This document shows positions 36,401-45,599 of a DNA stretch of 64,000 bases, in pieces; positions within the stretch are counted from its first letter, which is position 1; each line of letters begins with the position of its first letter. The DNA comes from Mycteria americana (lineage: Eukaryota > Chordata > Aves > Ciconiiformes > Ciconiidae). The stretch covers positions 41,159,501 to 41,223,500 of the forward strand of contig NC_134368.1 in the NCBI RefSeq assembly GCF_035582795.1, given 5' to 3'. Both the position numbers and the translations under genes were made by a program. The notes below the pieces were generated by a model that had not been told where the DNA came from, did no database searches, and saw nothing but the letters and a program-made list of their open reading frames with translations.

Positions 36401-36606
36401 ATTTTAACTCTTTGCCGTCTGGGTCGTACACCCAGCTTCTCAGCATCTTGTTGTGTTAATAGTGAAATTTGTGCTCCCGTATCTATTAAAAACTTTACCA
36501 ATTGTCTTTGAGGACCAACTGGAATTAAAATGTATGGGCCGTTATCACTTATCCACTGATAAGCCTCCACTTTCCGGACAGGCAGGCCCAATTGCCTTCC
36601 GGACAC
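33487..36606 (-). CDS. pol: ERV pro-pol polyprotein (protease, RT, RNase H, integrase)
   Basis: 1039 open codons counted from a GTG at 36606. The natural start is probably a -1 frameshift from gag at 36612-36618, because the same frame is open through that site. Domains by residue: protease 15-130 with LIDTGA (DTG 42-44); RT about 165-400 with D251, LPQGY and YIDD (316-319); RNase H about 612-745 with D620, E657, D675; integrase about 760-1035 with H765, H770, C799, C802 (zinc) and D832, D890, E926 (DDE, 35 residues between the last two). All catalytic residues are present and there is no stop. No dUTPase, which many ERV-L elements carry. Confidence 0.95.
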   Translation of the reverse strand: MSGRQLGLPVRKVEAYQWISDNGPYILIPVGPQRQLVKFLIDTGAQISLLTQQDAEKLGVRPRRQRVKITGVNGVSVQCQIAKVNLWLPGEKRMSRTRFAIKDHHENILGFDVLNGRTWRLPNGSVWSFGSNIDPNPSRSREAPVQALRAAPALPESKITNVPQYPLSAAARNGISEVIADLEKRQIISRTHSPYNSPVWPVRKPDGRWRLTVDYRRLNANTAPLTAAVPNIANLTATLQAAAHPWMAALDVKDMFFMVPLKEEDKEKFAFTWEGIQYTFNRLPQGYKHSPTIAHAALAELLQTVSLPQEVKLYQYIDDILIGGTSPEKVGEAAAAVWQALNKAEIEIPPGKCQGPSKEVKFLGTWWIAGSAVIPPDTLRKIEELQMPQSRKELQQLMGTLGYWRKHVPGFSIISRPLYSLLRKGKPWEWKLEHKEAVKTLTEELKTYQSLGPVHPRDPIIAEWGFAEHATYCNLFQTGPDGPKRPLLFSSTTFKETEQRYSEWEKGLLSLVRAVKQVEKIHQGQPVQTRGPFNLLEAILKGTAPPEGVAQKPTVRKWYAYLTGVAENMQLTEGHTKASKLQVPINTDPLALQQPFKPSPILDAPPLTEGTPTENIWFTDASAKRVNGKWQYKAVALDITTGKQVVEEGEGSAQVGEIRAVVLAAQNGAKIIYVDSYAVWAGATQWLCQWETLNWEVNRSPVWRNKDWQLLLDIARKTPFKMGWVKAHAKDNQPATQWNQKVDELTKIRKITLNPEWYRLGEWLHQSLGHTGKEALYFAAQSKGWPINRKTCETILTECPQCRLKLQADHPDKAPPLHINEGKTLWSTWQIDYIGPCKPSAGYRYILTGVEVVSGLLMATKCRKADGRNTVRGLSVWFSNLPTPDVIQSDNGSHFSCKEVQDWAKQEGIRWVFHTPYYPQSNGMVERANGLLKRNLKPQEAQWDTRLPKVLHQLNNRYGPTESPVSRAFFVKTELSAPPTRKREYPMTLQPGQPVMVNLPSIGTVPMTLTKPRGPLAWEATDSSGAKHRISSRWIFPYS

Positions 36607-36618
36607 TACTCGTTTTTT
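36535..36618 (-). promoter_or_regulatory. -1 ribosomal frameshift signal between gag and pol
   Basis: On the minus strand A AAA AAC (36612-36618) lies in the gag frame as TCA AAA AAC, with the gag stop TAG two codons later (36606-36608). Slipping back one base enters the pol frame exactly. An 8-nt spacer (36604-36611) leads to a hairpin at 36573-36603: TCCGGA-AGGCA pairs with TGCCT-G-TCCGGA, 11 bp with one bulged G and an 8-nt loop. The loop (TGGGCC, 36585-36590) can pair with GGCCCA at 36535-36540, a possible H-type pseudoknot. Slippery site, spacer and stem are visible. Function is inferred. Confidence 0.85.
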
Positions 36619-37466
36619 GACTTCATGTCCTGCAGTTCCTCCCTAAGGGGGAGGAAGGGGTTATCTCCCCTTCTGGGGTGTGGCGCAGGAGGAGTTGAAA
36701 TACGCTCCTTCCTTTCACCATTATCTCGTTTTTGAAATGCTTCAATTAGACTCAAAATAATGCCAGTAGGCTGAGCTTGAATCGCAGCTCTGGGAATGCC
36801 TAAAGCTAATGCATTCCTCCACAATTCATTCCTTTGTTCTCGAGATTCTGTTTGGGGGGTTTTAAATTTGTTTCCCTTCGATCTCGTTTCTGTTCCTCGT
36901 TTTATGGGTCTTACTTTGTGATCTCCTCCCCGGGACTTCAGGTTTTGTTTTTCAGCTGGTGCATCGTCCCAGCCCATCTCACGGCTGTAATTAACAATGC
37001 CGTGCATCAAATCTGCCCAGGTAGAGAGCTGCTTGTGGGCATTTTGAGCGTTATCACCTAGTCCCTCATTGTGTTCTGTGTCTTTCTTGATCTCATCTCG
37101 TTTTGCAACTAAATGGGATTTAAGAATTGCCGGGGCTCCTCTAATCAGTGGTTTTAACATTGCAAAATCTACTGTAGCAGACAGTGGGACATCATGGGAC
37201 CCTCGTTTGTGCATGGCTTGTATACAGGCGGCTTTTGTGACGGCTGTAGAGAGGTCACTTAAAGATTTAATGGGAATTATGGAGGGTTCACCTCGCTCCA
37301 TGCTGTCTATTCCTCCAGCCCAATAAGCTACTCGGCTGGTGATAGAATGAGGTGTATTTGTCGGGTCGGGTCCTAAATTTAAGAAAACTACCGGACCCCA
37401 ATAGCCGCTTGCTTCATCCTCACTCAACATTATTCGGTCACCGCCACTAAGGCATACTCGCCACAA
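36606..37466 (-). pseudogene. gag: gag, main surviving frame (286 codons)
   Basis: The frame is open from a TTG at 37466. The first ATG is codon 13. Upstream in the same frame are a TAA at 37476-37478 and a TGA at 37560-37562, with gag-like sequence continuing beyond both, so the gene is broken, not short. No CCHC zinc knuckle is present. The C-terminal third is basic and polar (KSRGGDHKVRPIKRG..). It ends at TAG 36606-36608 beside the frameshift heptamer. Confidence 0.8.
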
Positions 37467-37599
37467 GTATTCTGTTTAAGTTTCACCTGGTTTTCTGCTG
37501 TATCTCTCTTGCAAATTTGCCAATTGCAATGGATCCCAGGGGATGGTTCGTGTAGTATGTCACGGATGACCACCCCGAGGACCCACAGTTCTTTCTGTT

Positions 37600-37722
37600 T
37601 TAACAATGGCGTTCTTCAATGGCTTCCCAATTATGCCAATTGTCACGAGTCCATTCTGCTGAGAATGTGGGACTCGGATTCACTCCATGCCTCCGTAAAT
37701 AATCAGTGATACTACTTGCCAT
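37600..37722 (-). pseudogene. gag: gag N-terminal start frame (40 codons)
   Basis: An ATG at 37720-37722 begins 40 codons (MASSITDYLRRHG...) ending at TAA 37600-37602. The frame differs from the main gag frame, so an indel near 37600 separates the true start from the body. The ATG overlaps the last two bases of the primer-binding site, leaving almost no leader for a separate packaging signal or splice donor before gag. Confidence 0.65.
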
Positions 37723-37738
37723 CCTGCCGACTACGCCA
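37721..37738 (-). promoter_or_regulatory. primer-binding site, tRNA-Ser
   Basis: The plus strand reads ATCCTGCCGACTACGCCA, the 3' end of vertebrate tRNA-Ser (AGA/TGA isoacceptors) with CCA, so the proviral strand is its exact 18-nt complement. It starts 3 nt after the 5' LTR. Serine primers are unusual and are known from class III human HERV-S. Confidence 0.9.
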
Positions 37739-37741
37739 ATT

Positions 37742-38557
37742 TGTCGCGGATGGAGTGAGCGAGCACTTCACTCGTTAGAGAGAAGTAAAAATATAGTTTA
37801 TTGATACAGAATAGGGAGTTAACAAAGTTCAATGCGACAGTGTTTTAACAAGATTCGATGGCGAGGTGCACTCGATTATTTACTGCATAGAGGACAGGGT
37901 CAGACAAAACTGTCAGGGAGACCCTCCCGTTGAGTCATGAGGTTTGGAAAAGGATCCCCTTGCTTTCTAAACTCCTTCTCAGAGAGGAGTCTAGGTGCGG
38001 CTAGATCCAGTCCTAGTCCCAGACTTGGTCAACGGTTTATATCTAAAGGATTATATATGCGCAATCAATCCTTTATATCACTTAGCTAAGATTTCAAAGT
38101 TTAGCATGCTATTAGTCACTTACCGAGGATCTGTTGCGGCAAGGAATCTCTCAACCTCGAGGAGTAACCTTGAGAGGCGTCCCTGCTCAAGGGGAGATCC
38201 TGGCGTGCAGCCCGCTGCCGTGCAGGAGAGCTCAAAGGGCTCTTGGGCTGCTCACTATTTATGGGGGATAAGATGATTGACTCATAGTCATATTTGCATG
38301 CCGACCACAGGTTTTAGTTTCTTCGGTGGGTGCATTGCACAATAGCCCTAGGCACAACACAATAGCCCAACACAGGCTATTGTTGGGCTAATAGCCCAGC
38401 CCTTAGGATATTGTATTGTTATCTGTCTCCTGAATCCACTTTGAGCTGATGCAGCCATCGTGACCAGATGCATCCATTTACAATCACCACTGGTGGTTAT
38501 CACCTAACCAGGGTTGCAGGAGATAAAGGTCGAGGGCGGGGGAAGCACACCGTCACA
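37742..38557 (-). repeat. 5' LTR of the ERV (816 bp)
   Basis: Same ends, length and features as the 3' LTR, offset by 6044 bp. TATA-like ATAAATAG at 38255-38263 would drive minus-strand transcription of the provirus, starting some 25-30 nt downstream, opposite to the proposed host gene. Confidence 0.96.
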
Positions 38558-38562
38558 TACCC
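38558..38562. repeat. target-site duplication TACCC, right copy
   Basis: Exact copy of 31693-31697. Confidence 0.93.
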
Positions 38563-38927
38563 AAACCCCCCTTTTTGTGATATCTTCTTGAGTAATTTTG
38601 ACTTTTGGTGAGAATCCTGTTGCTAATAGTGAAACTGGTCAGGGTATTGTCAGATATGCTTTGATACTGTATGAGAAAGCTAGTGCAATCGTTGAAGTTA
38701 TTAGAGTGGGGAAAGAGAGGATGATAATAGCATAAATGAATGAAGGGACTGGTACTGGTGTAGGAAAAAATAGTGAATATTTTGCTGTTGACTTGTATGT
38801 TTAGGACTTCTCGCTTTTATTAACAGAACAGGTAAAATTTCACAGGTATCCTAGCTAGACATGATTTCTTTATCCTGGGTACTAATTCATTTTACTGAAG
38901 CTTTTTTCTTTCCCTTTCTCCCCAAAG

Positions 38928-38966
38928 CCACTTAAATTCATTGGCAATATCCCTGTACTCCGAGAC
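38928..38966 (+). CDS. candidate exon after the ERV
   Basis: A strong pyrimidine-rich acceptor (CTTTCTCCCCAAAG|) precedes 39 nt reading PLKFIGNIPVLRD in phase 0, then GAC|GTAAAA. It matches the phase of the exon at 31280-31307. Without the ERV and one TSD copy the intron between them would be about 755 bp. Confidence 0.35.
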
Positions 38967-39413
38967 GTAAAATTTTTCAACTGACTTCTAAAACTATCAT
39001 CATTCCAATAGCATAGCAAAGATATTAATTGGAGATTTTTCCTCATGTTTCAGTGCAAAAGTTGTATAGGTTGTGAGAAATGGACATGGCTAATCAGCAT
39101 GTTTTTATAGATATGGACTTTTACATTCTCTTCTCCTTCAGTTGTAAAAATACAAACCCGAACCCAGTTTTATGTTTGTAATGTTGTTTTTCCAAAGTTG
39201 GAAAGAAATTATTACCTACCTCTACTGATGAAGGTATGACTTCAAATACAGAAAAAAAATATTGAATGTAGTCACTGTGCAGGTCACAGATTTTGAATTT
39301 AAAGATGAATATAATGACAGTTTTCCTTACTCAATGCTAGTATGATTAACGTTGTTGAGGTCCTGTTGAAATCACTGATTCTACTACATTTCCTTCCTTT
39401 AGCACAGAGATAC

Positions 39414-39459
39414 AGAGCTGTTAGCTCCTATGAAGTAGAGCTGTTAGCTCCTATGAAGT
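39414..39459. repeat. 23-bp tandem duplication
   Basis: AGAGCTGTTAGCTCCTATGA plus AGT occurs twice in direct succession with no mismatch. The perfect identity suggests a recent slippage event. Confidence 0.9.
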
Positions 39460-39840
39460 AGAGGAGATACAGTAGTAGGAAACACTTTTTGAAGCAAAAA
39501 CCACAGGCAGAAGTAGCAGGAAAAGAAAGATGTCTGTGTCCTTCAAAGTGTTGCTCTGCATATTTTGTTTTATGAATATTTGCACTGGTGATGAGAGGCA
39601 GCAGAAGGAGTAGCCCAGGAAAGCGCTTAACTAAGAATGATGAAATTGAACTTTTTGGACTGAGTGATTTCTTGAAAAGAGACTTGGAAATGTAGGAATT
39701 TGTCTGCTTTTGTATTGGTTGTTTTGGCAGTCAGGAGAAAAGATTTTAGTTTGTTCTATATGATTTTTTCATTTCAAACATTATCCCAATCAACAGTTAT
39801 ATCTTTTCTGACCATGTTGATGTTGGATCTTTCATACCAG

Positions 39841-39865
39841 GAAAACTGTTTAAGTCTGTCTGAAG
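39841..39865 (+). CDS. candidate 25-nt micro-exon
   Basis: TCATACCAG| and GAAG|GTACTG bound 25 nt reading ENCLSLSE, entering phase 0 and leaving one base. Kept only because it links its neighbours in phase; easily spurious. Confidence 0.25.
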
Positions 39866-40239
39866 GTACTGATATTAAACATCATATCTGAAATGTTTAT
39901 TCATCATTTGCCACAGCCCAGAGAATGGCATATATTTGGACCAGGTCCCCTGCCACAGTCGTCTTCTGAGAAGAGTGTTTTCTGAACAGTTCTCTTACAA
40001 TAATGGCCCAATAATGTACCAAATATTGGCCCAGAGTGGCATAAATTGTCCATTTGTGAAGGCAGGTACAGTATGTGAATCTGTAATATAGCCAATATAC
40101 CTAATGTTTTTCCATTTTAAGGTTTGAAAATCTTAAAGTGCTCTCTTTGGGCCTCTGGTCAACTAGCCTCCCAGACCTCTGTGCCTACTGCACGAGTTTG
40201 GGGGAGAGAAATGCTACCTATGTTAGAGGAAGATTGAGT

Positions 40240-41440
40240 TAGAGTCCGTGTAAGCAAACTGAGACTGCTGGATGTGGATCCACTGTTGCTGTTATTGTGA
40301 GGGGGCTATTCCCTATCCTTTTGGAAAGCTTGTGGTGATTATGAGAGGTCTCCAGTGACTGGATAAAGGTAAATAACATGCCCATTTTCAAGACGGAAAA
40401 GAAGGATATCCAGGGAACTGCACACAGGATAGTGTCCTCTGAATTCCTGGGAAAATTATGGAATAAATCTTCCTGGAAGCCATAGCCAGGCACAGGAAGG
40501 TAAATAAGGTGGTTGAGAACAGCCAGTGTGGCCTTAGCAAGGACAAATCATGTCTGGCTAACCTGATTGCATTCTGTAATGAGACAGCTGGCTCTGCAGA
40601 CAAGGGGAGAACAGGTAAACAATGATGTTTACCTTGACTTAATCAAGTATTTTGACATGGTTTCTTACAGCATCATAGACTGGTGGCCACAACATGGGTG
40701 GGAAAACAGTTGCACTGTATGTCTCAAAGAGCAGAGGTGAACAGCTTGAATCCTAATTAGCGGCTGCTTACAAGTGATGCTCTTTAGAGGCTGATACTGG
40801 TGAAAATATTGCTTAACATTTTCATCATTGACCTAGATGATGGGATGGAAGATATCCTTATGTATGTGAATGATAGTGAAATGGGTGGGGGACGGAGGCA
40901 GTCTATATGCGGGGCTAGCATTCAAAGGGACCTCAACTAGATGTAGGAGTAGACCAAAAGGTACCTGATGAAATTTGGTAAGAACAGACATAAAGTCCTG
41001 CAGCTGGGCTGACGTTAATAACCCCATGCAACAGCATAAGCTGGTGAGTGACTGGCCATGAAACAGCTCTTTAGTAAAGGACCAGAGGGTGAATGGGTGA
41101 ATGAGAATTTAAATATGAGTCACCACTGTGTGATGAAAGCTATCTGCATGCTTGGTGGCCACAGTACATGTAGCCAGCATAGCAAGGGAAGTGATTCTTC
41201 TCCCTCATTCAGCACTTGAGATTGCATCAGGTGAGTACTGCGTGGAGATATGTCCATCCTTCCCCCCCACCCATAAAGAGATTGCTAAACTGGAATATGT
41301 TCAGCAGGTGGCTATCAGAATGGTTAAGGGGATGGAACCCAGTGGACATTTTACTCTTGAAACCACAGAGTTCTCATTTTATAAAGGGATAAATATATAC
41401 AATTATTTAATACAAAATGGGTCATTAAAAATTGTGTGCT
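40240..41440 (+). mobile_element. old, decayed CR1 LINE (RT to C-terminus)
   Basis: Degraded CR1 ORF2 text in order: CACAGGATAGTGTCCTCTGA (template of the GPVSLTS region), ..CATGTCTGGCTAACCTGATTGC.. (SCLANLIAF), GACTTAATCAAGTATTTTGACA (DFSKAFDT), CTGCAGCTGGGC and, in the 97-codon frame at 41152-41445, a PLYSALV..LEYCVQFW-like then LE.VQ..A.RM.KG block. Many stops and indels; much older than the CR1 copies at 44.9 and 61-64 kb. Confidence 0.75.
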
Positions 41441-42858
41441 TTTAACGCCTAAGCCCTAGCACCTAGCCCTAACACCTAGCCCACCTAAGATTGTGTGGGC
41501 TGAGAAGTTCTGATGTGAAAACAAAATCTAATAGCTTTGCTAGGAAGCAGTTTGGAAAGAATACTGTTCTGTCCAAACATACAAAGGTTAAGAAAAATAA
41601 ATATCTACCCTTAGTATTCCAATTTGCATTATGAAAAAGATTAAAAATAAACAGATTAAAGGAGTTTTATGATTGGTTTATTCGGCATTCTTCTTTTACA
41701 CTTATTCTAGTCTGCTTTGGTTTCCATAGCTACTAGTTTAATCATGATGCACAGAGCTATTTCTAATTACAGTATATGCCAGCATAAAATTAATTCTTCG
41801 AGTATCTTAAGTAACAAACAGCTTGCAGCTTGTTCTTTGGCATTTTATTACTTATTACAAATCCTGAAGTAGCACATTAGCACATTATATTTAATCTGTT
41901 CAATTTTATTAAAAAGAAAATAGATCTTTAAATATATACCTGCATAGATCTGTGTCAAGGGAGACACATTAAAGAAGGAATATATTGTACCCAAGGTTGA
42001 TGCATTCATTTCAAATTATATAGCACTTGTAAATGATCAGTGGCTGTTATAGAAAAGATTTGTCATACTGAACATCCAATAAAATCCAGTTTTGTTCTCT
42101 AGTTTTTCTCAATGTGAAGTCTCTGTGACATCTTTAAATTCTCCTTAGGCAAATATATGTTTTTCCTTACAAAATAAAGGGAATGAATTAGATATATCTT
42201 CTGTCCTGAAGAACTTGCAATTTGCAGGACTCAGGTTCTACAACTGAGTGCAGGTGAAGCAGACATACAGTTCAGTGAGAAGTTATTGAAGTGCAGTGAT
42301 TACAGGATAGGTCAGAAATGAAAAAAGGCTGGGTTTTCCAAGAAGTGGTGAACATGTGGTAGAGAATTCAGTGGCAGCTGATGATCAGTGCTGTCAAAAA
42401 CCATGCCAAGACTTGTTGATAATTGTTTTCTAAATGAAACAAACATTTGTCTTATTATTTTACCTTATTAGTGTACAATCTTCTCTTATGTCAAATAATA
42501 TTTATATTTTATTTCCTTATTCAGCTGTCTTCCACCTCCAAAGCCCTAGGTATACTAACCTAGGTGTACTTCCCAAATATGTTCCTGCAATGTAAAGTAG
42601 AATGAACAGAATCAGAACTTTTTGCATTGTGATTGTTGTCTGAGAATAATAGCATGCTTAATTAAAATGTCTTCTCCATCTTTTTGGCTCTTAATAATCT
42701 GTGTTGTCAGGAATCCAAAATAGTCTTTCCTTAAATGTTTAGGATAGAGATTTGCAGATTTGTAAAGATTTGAACTGGAGTTAAAATTTAAGTTTTTTTG
42801 AAATACAGAATTTTGAAATATATAGAAGCAAAACTATTTTATGGCTGTTGCTATACAG
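41441..42858. other. intron-like, with a degenerate telomere-like patch
   Basis: 41445-41490 contains CCCTAGCACCTAGCCCTAACACC, a short degenerate CCCTAA-like run. The rest is AT-rich with nothing recognised. Confidence 0.4.
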
Positions 42859-42918
42859 GTCATCCATTTATCAAACCTGAAGTTAAGTGCGAAATACAGA
42901 CTTCTTGTTTGCTATGTG
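42859..42918 (+). CDS. candidate internal exon, plus-strand gene
   Basis: GCTATACAG| and TATGTG|GTGAGT bound 60 nt. In the fitting frame it reads HPFIKPEVKCEIQTSCLLC, with a C-x5-C-x2-C arrangement, entering and leaving in phase 1. A second frame is also open, so the choice rests on phase with its neighbours. Confidence 0.38.
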
Positions 42919-44860
42919 GTGAGTGTTCTGGCAGTTTAATACTTTTTATGTTGTTTCATTGACTCACCTATGTAGTATGCATTAAGAAATATGGTGCATA
43001 CAAAGAGCTAATTTAAATAATTATAAAATTATTGAGATAATTATAATTCAAACTGGTGTAAAGGTGGCTTATTGAATGCACTTAATTGATGTACATTTTT
43101 TTACTCTTGTAAAGAGTAAAGACTTGAGACTAATTTCTGAGTTTCTTCTAATTAGCAGAAAAGAAAGATCTCTGTTAAGGGTCAATTTCGGCTTCCTATG
43201 TGAAAAACTTACATCAGTAGAACTTGTTTAAAACCTGAACTGCTACACAGCGAATGCTTTTGATATTAATCTTCCCCTTGACTTCAGCAGAAGTCTTTCT
43301 GTGAGCAAACAATATGAATTGGGATCTGAATATGTTTGTAAATAAGATCTAGAATTTTAAACTTTTAAAAACAATACACTGACTTTACTTGATTTACAGG
43401 TATTAACTGTGTTTAATGAGTATGGAAAGCTTAGGATCATTTGAGTAGGTTTTAAAACATATTTCCCTTCAATAGTATTTGGCCCACGGAACAGACAGAA
43501 GATCCAGTGTCTGTCCCATTTGCTTCTTCCGTAAACATCCTTGCTATATTGTATAGTGAACTCTGTCTTTTTATATGATGTTTATTATATGCCTGCAGTT
43601 CTTAAAAAACTTTGCCAACCTTTGAACTTCCCTAGAACCTGTACTAGCAGAAGTTTATCATTCAATCACTTCTGGATTAGTTTTCATATGTACATCGAAA
43701 GATGCTACGCTCATTGTAAGATAATCATCATTCTCTCATTTGTCACTTGGAAAATTATTTGCAGACTGGGATTTTTCATGAGTTTTCTTATGTTAAATCT
43801 GTCTTGCTTCATCTTTAGCCTTCATCTCAAAACTTTCTGAGATTTGTTATGTAGAAATCTACCTGCATGAGATGATTGGTCTACTAGACTTTAAAGTTAT
43901 TTTTTTACATTTTGAAATATATGCTTTTTTCAGGGACCTTATTTCTGGTCACATGATTAATTTCTCCTGCATTACAACAAATTAGAATGCTTTTAACTGA
44001 AAAATGTAAAAATATTTCACTTTCTCATCTGTAAAGTACTCTTTAAGAAGGTGAAATATTAATGTGTTTAAAAAAGTAGTTCTGTGAGCACTGTGTAAAA
44101 AATTCTGTTTCACCAGTATTGGTAGAGCTACTAATCCAAATTGACCTGGTGATAAAAGAACCAAAGTTAAAAGAAACAAAACCAAAAAAGTAAACAACCC
44201 CCCCAAACAAAAGAAGTAAGTTTGCTGTTTGATGCAGAATACTTGGAATGTTTCTTTTATGCTCTCTCAGCTGTAGGGCACTCCCATCATGTTACTATCA
44301 AAAAGTGCTGTTGTAATAAATTAGAGAGAGTAATCAATACAAGTTGGCATATAGCACAACACGCTCAAACAATCCAATCTAAAAACTCCCACAATTCTTC
44401 ATATTCTCATATATTCCCACGAACACTGTTCTACAAGTTCAAGTACATAGGCAAATACTGGTTTCAAAAACTATGGGGCTGTACTAATAATACATATGCA
44501 CTTGCTTCTCTCAATAGAATTAACTGTGAAATTCCTTGTGGAATTTCCAAATGGCTTGTGGATTCTTGCTTCAAAATGTATTGACATTTTCAAGTAGATT
44601 GGCATCTTATTTGAACAGAGTGATTGTCATCATTTATTATTGGCAGATGGAAGTGATATCTCTGTGTTATCGTTTATAGTTGACTCAAACCTTGTTCTGT
44701 CCTGATTCTTCAAGCCTAACGGATATAGCATAGAAGACTGGTTACATCCATTTGTTTTAAATCTATTGACAATTTACTCTTTTATTTCACTGTCTAAATG
44801 ATCTTGTAGCTATCCTAGTATGTTTGAATGACCAAATAATTGCTAGGTGCTTCTCTGGTG
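42919..44860. other. intron-like sequence
   Basis: AT-rich with no supported gene or repeat. The 99- and 120-codon frames at 43541-43840 and 44222-44584 have no recognisable features. Confidence 0.5.
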
Positions 44861-45599
44861 AACTGAGGAGGGAGGAAAGCTGCCAGGCAGGAAAGTGGCT
44901 GGAAAGCTGCCAGGCAGAAAAGGACCTGGGCGTGTTGGTTGACAGCCACCTGAATATGAGCCAGCAGTGTGCCCAGGTAGCCAAGAAAGCCAATGGCATC
45001 CTGGCTTGTATCAAAAATAGCATGGCCAGCAGGAGTAGGGAAGTGATCGTGCCCCTGTACTCGGCACTGGTGAGGCCGCACCTTGAATACTCTGTTCAGT
45101 TTTGGGCCCCCCCCTACAAGAGAGACATTGAGGTGCTAGAGCGTGTCCAGAGAAGGGCAACGAAGCTGGTGAAGGGTCTGGAGAACAAGTCTTATGAGGA
45201 GCAGCTGAGGGAACTGGGGTTGTTTAGCCTGGAGAAAAGGACGCTGGGGGGAGACCTTATCGCTCTCTACAACTACCTGAAAGGAGGTTGTAGAGAGGTG
45301 AGGGTCGGTCTCTTCTCCCAGGTAACAAGTGATAGGACAAGAGGAAATGGCCTCAAGTTGCGCCAGGGGAGGTTTAGACTAGATATTAGGAAATTTTACT
45401 TTATTGAAAGGGTTATCAAGCTTTGGAACAGGCTGCCCAGGGAAGAGGTTGAGTCGCCATCCCTGGAGGTATTTAAAAGATGTTTGGATGAGGTGCTTAG
45501 GGACATGGTGTAGTGGTGGTCTTAGTAGTGTTAGGTTTACGGTTGGACTCGATGATCTTAAAGGTCTTTTCCAACCTGTACGATTCTGTGATTCTGTGA
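44861..45599 (+). mobile_element. young 5'-truncated CR1 with open ORF2 C-terminus
   Basis: An open frame (44824-45513, 229 codons) covers the CR1 ORF2 C-terminal region: [63 protein letters not shown].., ending ..[17 protein letters not shown] short 3' tail with two ATTCTGTG octamers and then A8 follows. An unbroken frame implies recent insertion. A 27-bp in-frame direct repeat (44874-44890 and 44901-44917) near the 5' end is absent from the usual CR1 text. Reverse-transcriptase motifs are missing, lost by truncation. Confidence 0.92.

Larger units (their letters stand above)
31698..38557 (-). mobile_element. young endogenous retrovirus, near-complete provirus
   Basis: Order on the minus strand: 5' LTR (38557-37742), tRNA-Ser PBS, broken gag, frameshift signal, pro-pol, env remnant, imperfect polypurine tract, 3' LTR (32513-31698). 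Total 6860 bp, internal region 5228 bp. The LTRs have equal length and I found no difference by eye, so insertion is recent. The pol motifs, tRNA-Ser primer and 5-bp duplication suggest a class III (ERV-L/HERV-S-like) relationship; this is inference. Gag has in-frame stops and a frame change, and env is truncated, so the copy is not autonomous. Confidence 0.95.

Noticed and set aside
37721..37738. tRNA-Ser-like sequence as a tRNA gene fragment
   Set aside because: Only the 3' 18 nt with CCA are present, beside the LTR, as expected for a retroviral primer-binding site.
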